From Cyclobacterium salsum (GTDB lineage Bacteria > Bacteroidota > Bacteroidia > Cytophagales > Cyclobacteriaceae), in contig NZ_WNKG01000003.1 in assembly GCF_010119245.1 (NCBI RefSeq), positions 310,001 to 374,000 of the forward strand: DNA of 64,000 nucleotides. The letters run 5' to 3'. Of the stretch, positions 54,563-63,559 are shown one piece after another (position 1 is the stretch's first letter; every line of letters begins with the position of its first letter). The position numbers and the translations under genes are program-made. The notes below the pieces were generated by a model that did not search any database, was not told the origin of the DNA, and worked only from the letters and a program-made list of their open reading frames with translations.

Positions 54563-57500
54563 ATGCAACCAACCGCCTATAGCGAATTGCAAGTAACCTC
54601 CAACTTCTCCTTTCTGCGGGGAGGTTCGCATCCGGAAGAATTGGTGCAGCGGGCCATTCAGCTGGGGTACGAAGCCCTGGCCCTGACCGACCGAAACACC
54701 CTGGCGGGAATTGTCCGGGCACACGCGGCAGCCAGGGAATCCGGCCTGCGCTTTATTCCGGCCTGCCGCCTGGACTTGCTGGATGGTCCCAGCCTGTTGG
54801 CCTATCCCAAAGACCGGGACGCATACGGGCGGCTATCTTCCCTGCTTACCCTGGGCAATCTTCGGGCGGAGAAGGGGATCTGTCACCTGTACAAAGCGGA
54901 TGTATACGCCCATGCCCGGGATAGCGTATTCATCGCAGTCCCTCCAACTAGCCTGAATGCCAACCTGGATTTTGAGCCGGCCTTTTATTCCGCCCTAGAG
55001 GAATACCGGGAGGCTCTGGGTAACAGCCTTTACCTGGCCGCCGCTTTTGCCTACAATGGCAGCGATCAGAAGCGGCTGTTTCGGATGGCGCAGCTGGAGC
55101 AAAGCCTGGAAATTCCCCTGGTGGCGGTCAACGACGTACACTACCATGCCTCGGGAAGGCGGGCCCTGCAGGATGTGCTGACCTGCATCCGGGAAAAGTG
55201 CACCATTCAACATGCCGGATTTCGCCTGCATCCCAATGCCGAGCGGTACCTGAAATCCCGGGAAGAAATGTACCGCCTGTTTCGGGAGTACCCGGCGGCC
55301 CTTCGCCGGGCGGTGGAAATTGCCGCCTCCTGTGAGTTTTCCCTGGATCAGTTGACCTATCAATACCCCGAGGAAATCAGCAGTGAAGGGCACAGTCCCC
55401 AGGAGGAGTTGGAATTGCGGACCTGGGAGGGAGCCCGGGGCAGTTTCGGGGAGCAACTTCCCGAAGCCCTTCGGAATACCATCCGGCAGGAGTTGGAATT
55501 CATTGCCCGGAAAGACTACGCCTCCTATTTTCTGACGGTATACGACCTGGTGCGTTTTGCCCGGAAGCGGGGTATCCTCTGTCAGGGGCGGGGTTCGGCA
55601 GCCAATTCGGTGGTTTGCTATTGCCTGGGCATCACTTCGGTGGACCCCTCCAAGTTCAAGTTGCTGTTTGCCCGCTTTATGTCCGATGCCCGGAACGAGC
55701 CCCCGGATATCGACGTGGATTTTGAGCACGAGCGCCGGGAAGAAGTGATGCAGTACATTTACGAAAAGTACGGACGGGACCGGGCGGGCATTGTGGCCAC
55801 CGTCACCCGACTGCATTGGAAGGGAGCGGTACGGGACCTGGGCAAAGCCATGGGCTTGTCGTTGGATGCGGTGGACCGGCTTGCCAAGTCAGGGCACGAA
55901 CTGACCAAAGAATGGCTGCAAGGCGAGAAAGTTTCCTCTCAGGGATTTGATCCCCGGGATTCCCATTTGCGAAAGACGCTGTTGCTTACCTGGCAGTACA
56001 TGGGTTTTCCAAGACAATTGGGTCAGCATACCGGTGGCTTTGTGATCACCCGGGATCAGCTCTCCAACCTCTGTCCGGTACTGCATGCACGGATGGAAAA
56101 CCGGACCTGCATCGAATGGGACAAAGACGACATCGATGCCCTGGGTTTTCTGAAAGTGGACGTGCTGGCATTGGGCATGTTGACTTGCATACGCAAGGCG
56201 TTTGACCTGGTCCGTTCCCATTACGGCCCGCAGCTTACCCTGGCCAATATTCCACAGGACGATCCCCAGGTATATGAGATGATTAGTCATGCGGATACCC
56301 TGGGGGTTTTCCAGATTGAGAGTCGCGCGCAGATGTCCATGCTGCCTCGTTTGAGGCCCAAGACCTTTTACGATTTGGTAATTGAAGTGGCGATTGTACG
56401 GCCAGGACCAATTCAGGGAGACATGGTGCATCCCTACCTCAAACGGCGCAGGGGAGAAGAGCCGGTGGAATATCCCTCCCGGGAATTGGAGGAGATCCTT
56501 GGCCGCACCCTGGGGGTGCCCCTGTTTCAGGAGCAGGCCATGGAGATTGCCATCGTGGCGGCAGGCTTCACCCCGGCGGAAGCAGACGGACTGCGGCGAA
56601 GCATGGCGACCTTCAAGGCGCATGGGCTGGTGAGTCAGTACGAGAAAAAGCTGGTGGGGGGCATGGTGGCCCGGGGCTACAAGGAGGACTTTGCCAGGCG
56701 GGTGTTTCGTCAGCTGGAAGGATTTGGCAGTTACGGTTTTCCTGAGAGCCATGCGGCCAGTTTTGCCCTGCTGGTGTACGTTTCCTGTTGGCTGAAGTAC
56801 CACTATCCGGATGTTTTCGCTACGGCCCTGCTCAATAGCCAACCCATGGGTTTTTACCGACCGGCACAGATCGTTACCGATGCCCGCAAGCACGGAGTGG
56901 AAGTAAGGCCGGTGGATGTAAACCGCTCCTTCTGGGACCACGTGTTTGAGGAAAAATCCGGTCAGTACCTGTCCATTCGGCTGGGATTCCGGCAGGTGAA
57001 GGGATTGAATCAATCCGACATGCAGCTGCTGGTGGAGCAGCGGAAGAAACCCTATGACCATATCACCGACCTGATCAATGCCGGGGTCCCCAAGTCTGCC
57101 CTGGAGCGCCTGGCTGATGCCGATGCCTTTCGATCCGAGGGCCTCGACCGCAGGCAAGCTCTTTGGGAAGTGTTGGCCCTTCAGGGAAGGCCCATCGGTG
57201 TGTTTACGGGGCAGGTGCAGGAGACGCCCCAGGAAAAGGAGGTTTCCCTGCCAGCCATCCCCCCCATGGAGCAGGTACTTAGGGATTATGCCGCCACCAC
57301 TCTTTCCCTGAAATCTCACCCCTTAAGCCATTTACGCGACCAATTGGATCAGTTGCGCGTAAGCCCCACGGCTCATTTGGGGAAAATGAAGGACGGGGCT
57401 TTTGTCAAGGTTTGCGGCCTGATTACCGTAAGGCAGCGACCAGGTACGGCCAAGGGGGTGCTTTTCATTACCGTTGAAGACGAGACCGGTTTTGCCAACC

Positions 57501-57775
57501 TGGTGGTTTGGGCCAAAACCTTTGAGAAATACCGATCCGTTATCCTGCAGTCCAAGCTTCTGATGGTTTCCGGGAAACTACAAATAGAAGGAGAGGTAAT
57601 CCACGTGGTGGTGCGCGCTTGTCATAACCTAAACAAGCTGCTGCAACCCAGTTCGGTGGAACAAAACCGCAGGTCGGCAGGGAAGAGAGAAGAAGCAGGC
57701 AGGGAAGTTTCCCAGCGCCCTTCTGGAGAAAAAGGGCAACAGGGGGAACTGTTTCCCTCCAGGGACTTTAAATAA
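54563..57775 (+). CDS. dnaE2: Error-prone DNA polymerase III alpha, DnaE2
   Basis: A 1070-residue C-family polymerase. PHP domain at residues 1 to about 280 (YSELQVTSNFSFLRGGSHPE), palm with the catalytic acidic motif PDIDVDFEHERREE (from 381), a fingers and beta-binding region, and an OB fold at about 945-1025 (VCGLITVRQRPGTAKGVLF). The length matches DnaE2 rather than replicative DnaE1. Third gene of the imuA-imuB-dnaE2 operon, predicted to be induced when the LexA-like repressor cleaves itself. Confidence 0.95.
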   Translation: MQPTAYSELQVTSNFSFLRGGSHPEELVQRAIQLGYEALALTDRNTLAGIVRAHAAARESGLRFIPACRLDLLDGPSLLAYPKDRDAYGRLSSLLTLGNLRAEKGICHLYKADVYAHARDSVFIAVPPTSLNANLDFEPAFYSALEEYREALGNSLYLAAAFAYNGSDQKRLFRMAQLEQSLEIPLVAVNDVHYHASGRRALQDVLTCIREKCTIQHAGFRLHPNAERYLKSREEMYRLFREYPAALRRAVEIAASCEFSLDQLTYQYPEEISSEGHSPQEELELRTWEGARGSFGEQLPEALRNTIRQELEFIARKDYASYFLTVYDLVRFARKRGILCQGRGSAANSVVCYCLGITSVDPSKFKLLFARFMSDARNEPPDIDVDFEHERREEVMQYIYEKYGRDRAGIVATVTRLHWKGAVRDLGKAMGLSLDAVDRLAKSGHELTKEWLQGEKVSSQGFDPRDSHLRKTLLLTWQYMGFPRQLGQHTGGFVITRDQLSNLCPVLHARMENRTCIEWDKDDIDALGFLKVDVLALGMLTCIRKAFDLVRSHYGPQLTLANIPQDDPQVYEMISHADTLGVFQIESRAQMSMLPRLRPKTFYDLVIEVAIVRPGPIQGDMVHPYLKRRRGEEPVEYPSRELEEILGRTLGVPLFQEQAMEIAIVAAGFTPAEADGLRRSMATFKAHGLVSQYEKKLVGGMVARGYKEDFARRVFRQLEGFGSYGFPESHAASFALLVYVSCWLKYHYPDVFATALLNSQPMGFYRPAQIVTDARKHGVEVRPVDVNRSFWDHVFEEKSGQYLSIRLGFRQVKGLNQSDMQLLVEQRKKPYDHITDLINAGVPKSALERLADADAFRSEGLDRRQALWEVLALQGRPIGVFTGQVQETPQEKEVSLPAIPPMEQVLRDYAATTLSLKSHPLSHLRDQLDQLRVSPTAHLGKMKDGAFVKVCGLITVRQRPGTAKGVLFITVEDETGFANLVVWAKTFEKYRSVILQSKLLMVSGKLQIEGEVIHVVVRACHNLNKLLQPSSVEQNRRSAGKREEAGREVSQRPSGEKGQQGELFPSRDFK

Positions 57776-58037
57776 GAAGCTCCAGGCAATGTCTTGCTCC
57801 CATCCGTTGGTTTTGGTGCCGGGAAATACCCGGAAAACTCTCCGTGACAGGAAATGGAGCGGTGTTTTTTGTTCCCGCAGGAAACAAACAAGGTCAGTTG
57901 TTCTGCCTTATTGGAACGGGCTTTCTAATTATTCCTCCCAGTTCTGGATTTTTTACCTGATTTTATCATAAATTGACTTGACCTTTGCAACGGCTTTTCT
58001 AAGGAAAGTTGATGAATTTGGCAGATGAAAGCAATGT
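57776..58037. other. Intergenic region
   Basis: No gene. A small CCGGG-AAATA-CCCGG hairpin near 57820 has no T-run. It should hold the promoter of the transporter operon. Confidence 0.45.
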
Positions 58038-58811
58038 ATGGCACTACTGAATAAACTGAACACCCCTTTCTTTCAGGAAGTAGGAGAAATAGCCCGATTT
58101 ACGGGCCGTTTTTTCCGGGAAGTCAGCAAGCCCCGGCAGGAGTGGGAGGAGTTTGTGAACCAAAGCTATTTTATTGGTTACAAGACCTTTACCCTCGTGG
58201 GTATCACCGCTTTTATCATGGGGCTGGTTTTGACCATTCAGTCACGCCCTACCTTGATGGAGTTTGGGGCGGCGTCTATGCTTCCATCCATGGTGTCTGT
58301 TTCGCTGGTCCGGGAGATCGCACCCGTAATTACAGCCTTGATTTGTGCGGGTAAAATAGGCTCTGGAATTGGGGCGGAACTGGGGTCGATGCGTGTGACC
58401 GAGCAGATAGATGCGATGGAGGTCTCGGGAACCAATCCCTTCAAATACCTGGTGGTTACCCGCGTTTTGGCCTCTACGGTCATGGTGCCCATTCTTTCCA
58501 GTTTGGCCATTGCGATTTCATTGTATGGAGGGTATTTGGGAGCGAATCTGAAAGGGGATGTCAGTTGGCCCTTGTATTGGTTCCAGGCCTACAAAGTATT
58601 GATTTTTGGGGATTTTGTACCGGCTATGGTCAAGACGATCTTCTTTGGATTTGCCATTGGTATCGTCGGCTGCTACAAAGGCTATCATTCCCAAAAGGGA
58701 ACCGAAGGAGTAGGACGATCTGCCACCACGGCAGTGATTGTGGCTTCGCTTTTGGTGTTTATTTTGGATTTGATCGCGGTGCAAGTTGCCGATGTCCTGG
58801 GACTTACCTGA
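58038..58811 (+). CDS. mlaE: MlaE-family ABC transporter permease
   Basis: A 257-residue permease of the MlaE family that moves lipids between membranes. Membrane segments include TLVGITAFIMGLVLTIQS, a stretch at about 155-175 (STVMVPILSSLAIAISLYGG) and AVIVASLLVFILDLIAVQV. The conserved REIAPVITALICAGKIGSGI and GAELGSMRVTEQIDAMEVSG blocks are diagnostic. Start of an operon with the ATPase (4-bp gap) and the MCE protein. Confidence 0.93.
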   Translation: MALLNKLNTPFFQEVGEIARFTGRFFREVSKPRQEWEEFVNQSYFIGYKTFTLVGITAFIMGLVLTIQSRPTLMEFGAASMLPSMVSVSLVREIAPVITALICAGKIGSGIGAELGSMRVTEQIDAMEVSGTNPFKYLVVTRVLASTVMVPILSSLAIAISLYGGYLGANLKGDVSWPLYWFQAYKVLIFGDFVPAMVKTIFFGFAIGIVGCYKGYHSQKGTEGVGRSATTAVIVASLLVFILDLIAVQVADVLGLT

Positions 58812-58815
58812 TTTT

Positions 58816-59562
58816 ATGGCAAAGGGCGACTCCATCATCGAGGTAAATAACTTGAACAAATCCTTTGGGCAGCATCACGTGCTTCGGGATTTTTCACTTA
58901 CTCTTTCTGAGGGAGAGAATCTGGTGATCCTCGGAAAGTCGGGTTCCGGGAAATCCGTTTTGATCAAATGCATTATCCGATTGATCGAACCGGGCAGTGG
59001 TAGAATCACTATTCTCGATCAGGATATTAGTCTGCTGGATCAGGACGAAATGGATTTGCTTCGCGCCGATGTGGGGTTTTTGTTTCAAAGTAATGCACTC
59101 TACGACTCCATGACGGTCCGAAAAAACCTGGAATTTCCACTTCGTCGGCACTGGACAAAGGAAGAACGTGCCGCAAATGCCGAATCGGCGGTGAAAGAAG
59201 CACTGGAGGATGTGGGCTTGTTGCATACCATCGATATGATGCCTGCCGAACTCTCCGGAGGGATGCGCAAGCGAATTGCACTGGCCCGGACAATCATTCT
59301 CAAGCCAAAGGTGATTTTATACGATGAACCGACCACCGGTTTGGACCCGATAACCGGTAGAGAAATCAGTGAACTGATGAACCGGATTCAAGAAAAATAC
59401 AATACCGCTTCCGTCATCATATCGCACGATATGAATTGTATCCGAATGACCGCCAACCGTATCATCATGTTGATTGAGGGGAAGAATTATGCGGAAGGAA
59501 CATTTGAAAACTTAATTAAATACCAAGACCCCAAGGTGAGGGAATTCTTCGAAGGACTATGA
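58816..59562 (+). CDS. mlaF: MlaF-family ABC transporter ATPase
   Basis: A 248-residue ATPase. ATG 58816 was chosen (4 bp after the permease stop); an in-frame ATG at 58786 overlaps the permease. Walker A GKSGSGKS (40-47), signature LSGGMRKR (146-153), Walker B VILYDE (166-171), switch His in SHDMN. Matches the MlaF type and should power the MlaE permease. Confidence 0.93.
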   Translation: MAKGDSIIEVNNLNKSFGQHHVLRDFSLTLSEGENLVILGKSGSGKSVLIKCIIRLIEPGSGRITILDQDISLLDQDEMDLLRADVGFLFQSNALYDSMTVRKNLEFPLRRHWTKEERAANAESAVKEALEDVGLLHTIDMMPAELSGGMRKRIALARTIILKPKVILYDEPTTGLDPITGREISELMNRIQEKYNTASVIISHDMNCIRMTANRIIMLIEGKNYAEGTFENLIKYQDPKVREFFEGL

Positions 59563-60542
59563 GTACAGATAGAAAATTATCCAATGCGAAGCTTGGCGCG
59601 CTTGTGATCGCTGGCTTACTGTTTCTTGTCTTTTCGCTCTACATGATCGGGAGGAATCAGAATATCCTGGGAACATCCATGCACGTTTTTGTAGAAATGG
59701 AAGATGTGAATGGCTTACTTCCCGGAAACAATGTCCTGTACAAGGGGATGAATGTAGGCACGGTAAGTGACATCAATGTGTTGGATGAAAACACGATTCA
59801 GGTGGGTCTTTTGATTCGCAACAAAATGACTCCCTTCATTCTCAAAAATGCCCGAACCACCATCAATACCGATGGACTGATAGGGAATAAGATTCTGCAA
59901 ATCCACCCGCAGGAGGGAGTTGCGCTGCCGATTGAAGAGGGAGATGTCTTGATTCCCCTGGAACAAATTGGTACAGAGGACATGCTTCGGCAGCTCAACA
60001 GTTCGGGCGATTACCTGCAAAACACGCTGATGAACCTATCTGAAATCACAGAAAAGATCAATCAAAACCAGGATCTTTGGAATACGCTTTCGGATACACT
60101 TTTGCTAGTGGAGATGAAAGAGGCGATTCGCTCGTTCCGCCGAGCGGGGGATCAGGCGTCACAGCTGGCCATGGCCGGCAAGGAATTGATGGAAAATATC
60201 GAAAACGGGAATGGTTTGGCAGGTACCTTGATTTCAGATACGGTGCTGACGGCAAGCGTGGAGCGAAGCCTGGAGCAGATCGAATCGACCACGGCTGAGA
60301 CACAGGGGCTCCTTCAGCAGCTCAATCAGCTGGTCGAGGGAGTGAAAGCAGGCGAAGGAACTGCTGGGTTGATTTTGGAAGACTCGCTGTTCCGGGCTAC
60401 CCTGATGCAGACACTGATCAATCTGGAGTCCAGCACCGAGAAGTTCAATACCAATATGGAAGCCATACGGTCGAATTTTTTATTCAGAAGATACTTCAAA
60501 AAGCTCGAAAAAGAGGAGAAGAAAGCGACAATTCAGGATTGA
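59559..60542 (+). CDS. mlaD: MlaD/MCE-domain substrate-binding protein
   Basis: A 327-residue periplasmic MCE protein anchored by one N-terminal membrane segment (about residues 13-31, GALVIAGLLFLVFSLYMIG). The MCE domain at about 38-115 contains VEMEDVNGLLPGNNVLYKGM and TINTDGLIGNKILQI. A long helical C-terminal part with repeated NLSEITEKINQNQDLW-type heptads follows. Overlaps the ATPase gene by 4 bp. Confidence 0.92.
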   Translation: MSTDRKLSNAKLGALVIAGLLFLVFSLYMIGRNQNILGTSMHVFVEMEDVNGLLPGNNVLYKGMNVGTVSDINVLDENTIQVGLLIRNKMTPFILKNARTTINTDGLIGNKILQIHPQEGVALPIEEGDVLIPLEQIGTEDMLRQLNSSGDYLQNTLMNLSEITEKINQNQDLWNTLSDTLLLVEMKEAIRSFRRAGDQASQLAMAGKELMENIENGNGLAGTLISDTVLTASVERSLEQIESTTAETQGLLQQLNQLVEGVKAGEGTAGLILEDSLFRATLMQTLINLESSTEKFNTNMEAIRSNFLFRRYFKKLEKEEKKATIQD

Positions 60543-60803
60543 TTGGACGTCACGTTTCAGGTAGTTCGTGCCTATGTGCGCGATAATTTCCACTTGGTGC
60601 GTACTTTTTTTCCAGTAGAGCGGGTTTAAAGCAACAGGCGTAAAAGAATACCTGGTTTGATCAAATTACGATGCCCTGATTTACCATGTTTAATTAACAA
60701 ATACGTTAATGGCATGGTAATTGGACCGTTTTTAGTCCTGCCCGATTGGAAATGTCCAATCGGTAAGGAATGGAATCAATTATTAACCAAACTATTTTGT
60801 AAC
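60543..60803. other. Intergenic leader with two hairpins
   Basis: Holds two consecutive inverted repeats, 60681-60720 and 60742-60763, just upstream of the PfpI gene. An in-frame ATG at 60657 would run through both; the leader interpretation is preferred. Confidence 0.5.
60681..60763 (+). promoter_or_regulatory. Double-hairpin leader of the PfpI gene
   Basis: First element: TTACCATG (60681-60688) pairs with CATGGTAA (60713-60720), enclosing ATTAAC/GTTAAT. Second element: CCGATTGGA (60742-60750) pairs perfectly with TCCAATCGG (60755-60763) around AATG. Could be operators or a structured 5' UTR. Confidence 0.5.
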
Positions 60804-61364
60804 ATGCCAACTTTAAATGATAAGTTCGTAGCTATTTTGACCGAAACCGGATTTGAGGAGAGTGAATTGAAAAGCCCCAAACAAGCTTTGGAGGAAGTCG
60901 GAGCTACGGTTCATGTGATTTCGCCAGCAAAGTCTATCAAAGGTTGGAAAGGCGGCAACTGGACAGAGGAAGTGAAAATAGACAAGCCATTAAGTGATGC
61001 CAACCCCGCCGATTACCATGCATTAATGATTCCCGGAGGGGTGATCAATCCCGATAAACTGCGGACCAATACGGATGCGATTGACTTTATTCAGTCCTTT
61101 TTTGAAGCAGGCAAGCCGATTGGCGCCATTTGCCACGGTCCACAGGCGCTGATCGAGACGGGTGCCCTGGAAGGTAGGGAAATGACTTCCTGGCCCTCCA
61201 TCAAAACCGACCTGATCAATGCCGGTGTGGCATGGACAGACAGCGAATATGTCTGTGATTCGGCCCTGGTGACGGCCCGAAAGCCGGACGACCTGCCTGC
61301 TTTCAATAAGAAATTGATCGAAGAGATTCGTGAGGGAGTACACGAAGAGCAAAAAACCTTGTAA
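60804..61364 (+). CDS. DJ-1/PfpI-family protein
   Basis: A 186-residue class I glutamine amidotransferase-like protein of the PfpI/DJ-1 family. ATG 60804 (MPTLNDKF) matches the usual family start; the 60657 start would add 49 residues across hairpins. Nucleophile elbow is GAICHGPQ with Cys110 and His111; conserved ALMIPGGVINPDKLR and Glu17/Glu19 (LTETGFEESEL) are present. Likely cytoplasmic glyoxalase- or stress-type function. A strong terminator follows. Confidence 0.9.
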   Translation: MPTLNDKFVAILTETGFEESELKSPKQALEEVGATVHVISPAKSIKGWKGGNWTEEVKIDKPLSDANPADYHALMIPGGVINPDKLRTNTDAIDFIQSFFEAGKPIGAICHGPQALIETGALEGREMTSWPSIKTDLINAGVAWTDSEYVCDSALVTARKPDDLPAFNKKLIEEIREGVHEEQKTL

Positions 61365-61391
61365 TCACCAGCTGGATATTAATATCAAGAG

Positions 61392-61423
61392 CGCCTGCCC
61401 TATTAAAACGGCAGGCGTTTTGC
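61392..61423 (+). terminator. Rho-independent terminator after the PfpI gene
   Basis: CGCCTGCC and GGCAGGCG form a perfect 8-bp stem with a 10-nt loop, followed by TTTTGCATTTT. Confidence 0.75.
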
Positions 61424-61437
61424 ATTTTGAATGAAAT

Positions 61438-62757
61438 ATGAAAAATTTATTCCTATATCTGCTGGTATTTTTGTGCCTGTCCTGCCAGGGAACAAAAATA
61501 GAACAATTCCTGAGATCCGGTAGCCCCTATGACAATTACCTGCAGGACCTTAAAGCTTCGAGTCTGAAAGGCAATTCGATGGTCAGGGATTGGGAAGCAG
61601 TGGGAGTGCGGGCACTTGCTGATTCCAACAGGGTGGAACTTCCCTATAGGGAGCTGACCCAGTTTGATCCGGCTGTGCCGGAGGCAGCTTCTTTTTTGTT
61701 TTCGGCCAGCGAGGGGCAGGAAATTACGGTAGATTTGAAGTTACTTTCGGATACCACCGCTACCTGGTTTATGGATTTATTTCGGGGGAATGGAAGTGAC
61801 GACCTGGAGGAATTGAAACCTGAAGGGGAAGAAAATACCATCAGGTACCCGGTACGATCGGAAGCGAGCTACCTGCTTCGACTACAACCCGAATTATTGA
61901 AGGGTGGTTTGGTGGAGATATCCATTAGTTATGCTCCCACCCTGAGTTTTCCCCTATTGGAAAAGAGCCATTTGAATATTGCCAGTTTTTTTGGGGATCC
62001 AAGAGAGGGGGGTAGAAGAAAACATGAAGGGGTGGATGTATTCGCAAACAGAGGTACACCGGTACTGGCGGTCAGCAAGGGAAGGGTTTCCCAGGTGGGT
62101 AATAACCGATTGGGAGGAAAGACCATAAGGATTTCATCAGGAAGGTATTCCTTTTATTATGCCCATCTTGATAGCCAGCTGGTGGCCGCAGGCACCAAGG
62201 TAAAACCTGGTGATACCCTGGGTACGGTGGGCAATACCGGCAACGCCCGCACCACGGCACCTCACCTGCATTTTGGAATTTATGCGCGGGGATGGAAGAG
62301 CCTGGATCCGATTTATTTTTTTCAGGATGCACCAAAATTGCCAAATTTACCAAAGGCTGACTCAGTATTATTCAATAATTGGGCAAGGGTAAAGGGGGAG
62401 CTGGTCAATCTGCGGCAAGGCCCCAGCACCCGCAGTTTGATTTTGGACAAGTTGGAAAGTCAGGAGGTATTTAGAATTGAGGGTAAAACCGCAGGCTGGT
62501 TAAGAATCAGGTTGCCGGATCAGCGGCAGGGCTTCCTGGCAGAAAATCTGGCAGAGGATATAGAAAGACCCCTGGATAAGCGGACACTCCAAGATTCGGA
62601 TTGGTTAAAAGTAAATTGGTGGTCCCCTGAATTTCAACACCCCTCATTTTCTGGAAAGGTAGAAGTGTTGGGTAGCTTCGGGCAATTTGACCTGGTGACT
62701 GCCGCAAAGGGTAGCCAACTATGGGTTAAAAACCAAACAGCCCAAACTGATTTATAG
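61438..62757 (+). CDS. M23-family metallopeptidase lipoprotein with SH3-like domain
   Basis: A 439-residue lipoprotein (lipobox LCLSC, Cys18). Zinc-binding M23 motifs are HEGVD (His196, Asp200) and HLHF (276-279), with GTVGNTGNARTTAPHLHFG between. An SH3-like segment at about 318-372 (VNLRQGPSTRSLILDKLESQ) follows. It should cut peptidoglycan cross-links or be a LytM-type regulator in the periplasm. Transcribed alone after the terminator at 61392. Confidence 0.9.
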   Translation: MKNLFLYLLVFLCLSCQGTKIEQFLRSGSPYDNYLQDLKASSLKGNSMVRDWEAVGVRALADSNRVELPYRELTQFDPAVPEAASFLFSASEGQEITVDLKLLSDTTATWFMDLFRGNGSDDLEELKPEGEENTIRYPVRSEASYLLRLQPELLKGGLVEISISYAPTLSFPLLEKSHLNIASFFGDPREGGRRKHEGVDVFANRGTPVLAVSKGRVSQVGNNRLGGKTIRISSGRYSFYYAHLDSQLVAAGTKVKPGDTLGTVGNTGNARTTAPHLHFGIYARGWKSLDPIYFFQDAPKLPNLPKADSVLFNNWARVKGELVNLRQGPSTRSLILDKLESQEVFRIEGKTAGWLRIRLPDQRQGFLAENLAEDIERPLDKRTLQDSDWLKVNWWSPEFQHPSFSGKVEVLGSFGQFDLVTAAKGSQLWVKNQTAQTDL

Positions 62758-62969
62758 GTTTTTTTGATTTTTCCAATGGGCACTGATAGGAGTATCAATA
62801 AATGAGTTGCAAATTTTTTTTATGGGTAAAAAATCCCTTAGACAGGATAATTCAGTCGAGGCTGTTTGCTGATAATGGTACCCATTAGCAATTGAAATTG
62901 TCATCATAAAAAGCTATCCATTGACAGGATTGTAGCAATAAAATAGACTGCAAAGGGTGCCGGTTGATA
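62758..62969. other. AT-rich intergenic region
   Basis: No gene or clear signal. Confidence 0.45.
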
Positions 62970-63190
62970 TTATTTTACCGTAAGGCTGATTTCATCAAAA
63001 TAAAGTTTCCCCGAAATCCCTCTTGGCTTTGTTAAATTAACCCGGATGAAATCGGCTTCAGCAGGGAAGTTATCCATGGTGACGATATTGGGGGTCCAAT
63101 CAAAATCACCTTCCAGAAAAAATGCTGATTGGCATCCATTTGATAATGGTTTGGAACAAATGCCTTCGTTAATCCAATGGTAAATTTATT
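62970..63190 (-). pseudogene. C-terminal relic of a carbohydrate-binding protein
   Basis: The minus-strand frame ends at 62970 and reads SAFFLEGDFDWTPNIVTM, then EADFIRVNLTKPRGISGKLY and FDEISLTVK before the stop. This is the usual ending of a galactose-binding-like module on secreted glycan-active proteins (vRVNL....GkvyFDdvsLtv). No start codon and no catalytic domain are found; the frame is closed by a stop near 63190. Confidence 0.6.
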
Positions 63191-63388
63191 GAATTAGGTG
63201 CCTGATAAATAAGTTATAAAATATTGTAAATCAATAGGTTATATATTATTATTTTTTAAATTTATCAAGGAATAATAGTATTATTAGTAAATTCCAGATC
63301 TAAAACTCATTTTATGGTCAATGGACAAAGATTGGAGTATTGATTAAGTGCCTAATTCAAAAAGACTTAAATTCAGCATTTTCATTCC
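63191..63388. other. AT-rich intergenic region
   Basis: No gene was recognised. Confidence 0.45.
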
Positions 63389-63559
63389 ATGATTGCCAAA
63401 AACCGGAATACGCTCAATGAACCGAATTTGGAATATGGCAACTATTCCTTTGCCGATTACCTGACCTGGCAGAGGGAGGAAGTGGTGGAATTGATCAAAG
63501 GGTTTGCACTGGATTTGGAGATATTGAATAGCGTTCAAAATCAAGGCTATTCGTTCTAG
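63389..63559 (+). pseudogene. Uma2-family (DUF820) deletion remnant (copy 4)
   Basis: ATG 63389 opens LNEPNLEYGNYSFADYLTWQ and EEVVELIKG, matching the N-terminus of the intact Uma2 gene. It then jumps directly to FALDLE, the extreme C-terminus (GFKLDLEAFFGDIE in the intact copy). The junction falls between ATCAAAGGG-like and ATTAAGGGG-like sequences in the intact copy. A second short deletion between TTGGA repeats shifts the last codons out of frame. All catalytic residues are gone. Confidence 0.85.

Noticed and set aside
55889-57319. 476-codon minus-strand ORF opposite dnaE2
   Set aside because: Antisense shadow of DnaE2; rich in Gly, His and Gln with no domain.
57789-57971. 60-codon ORF after dnaE2
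   Set aside because: No recognisable content and no supporting signals; treated as intergenic.
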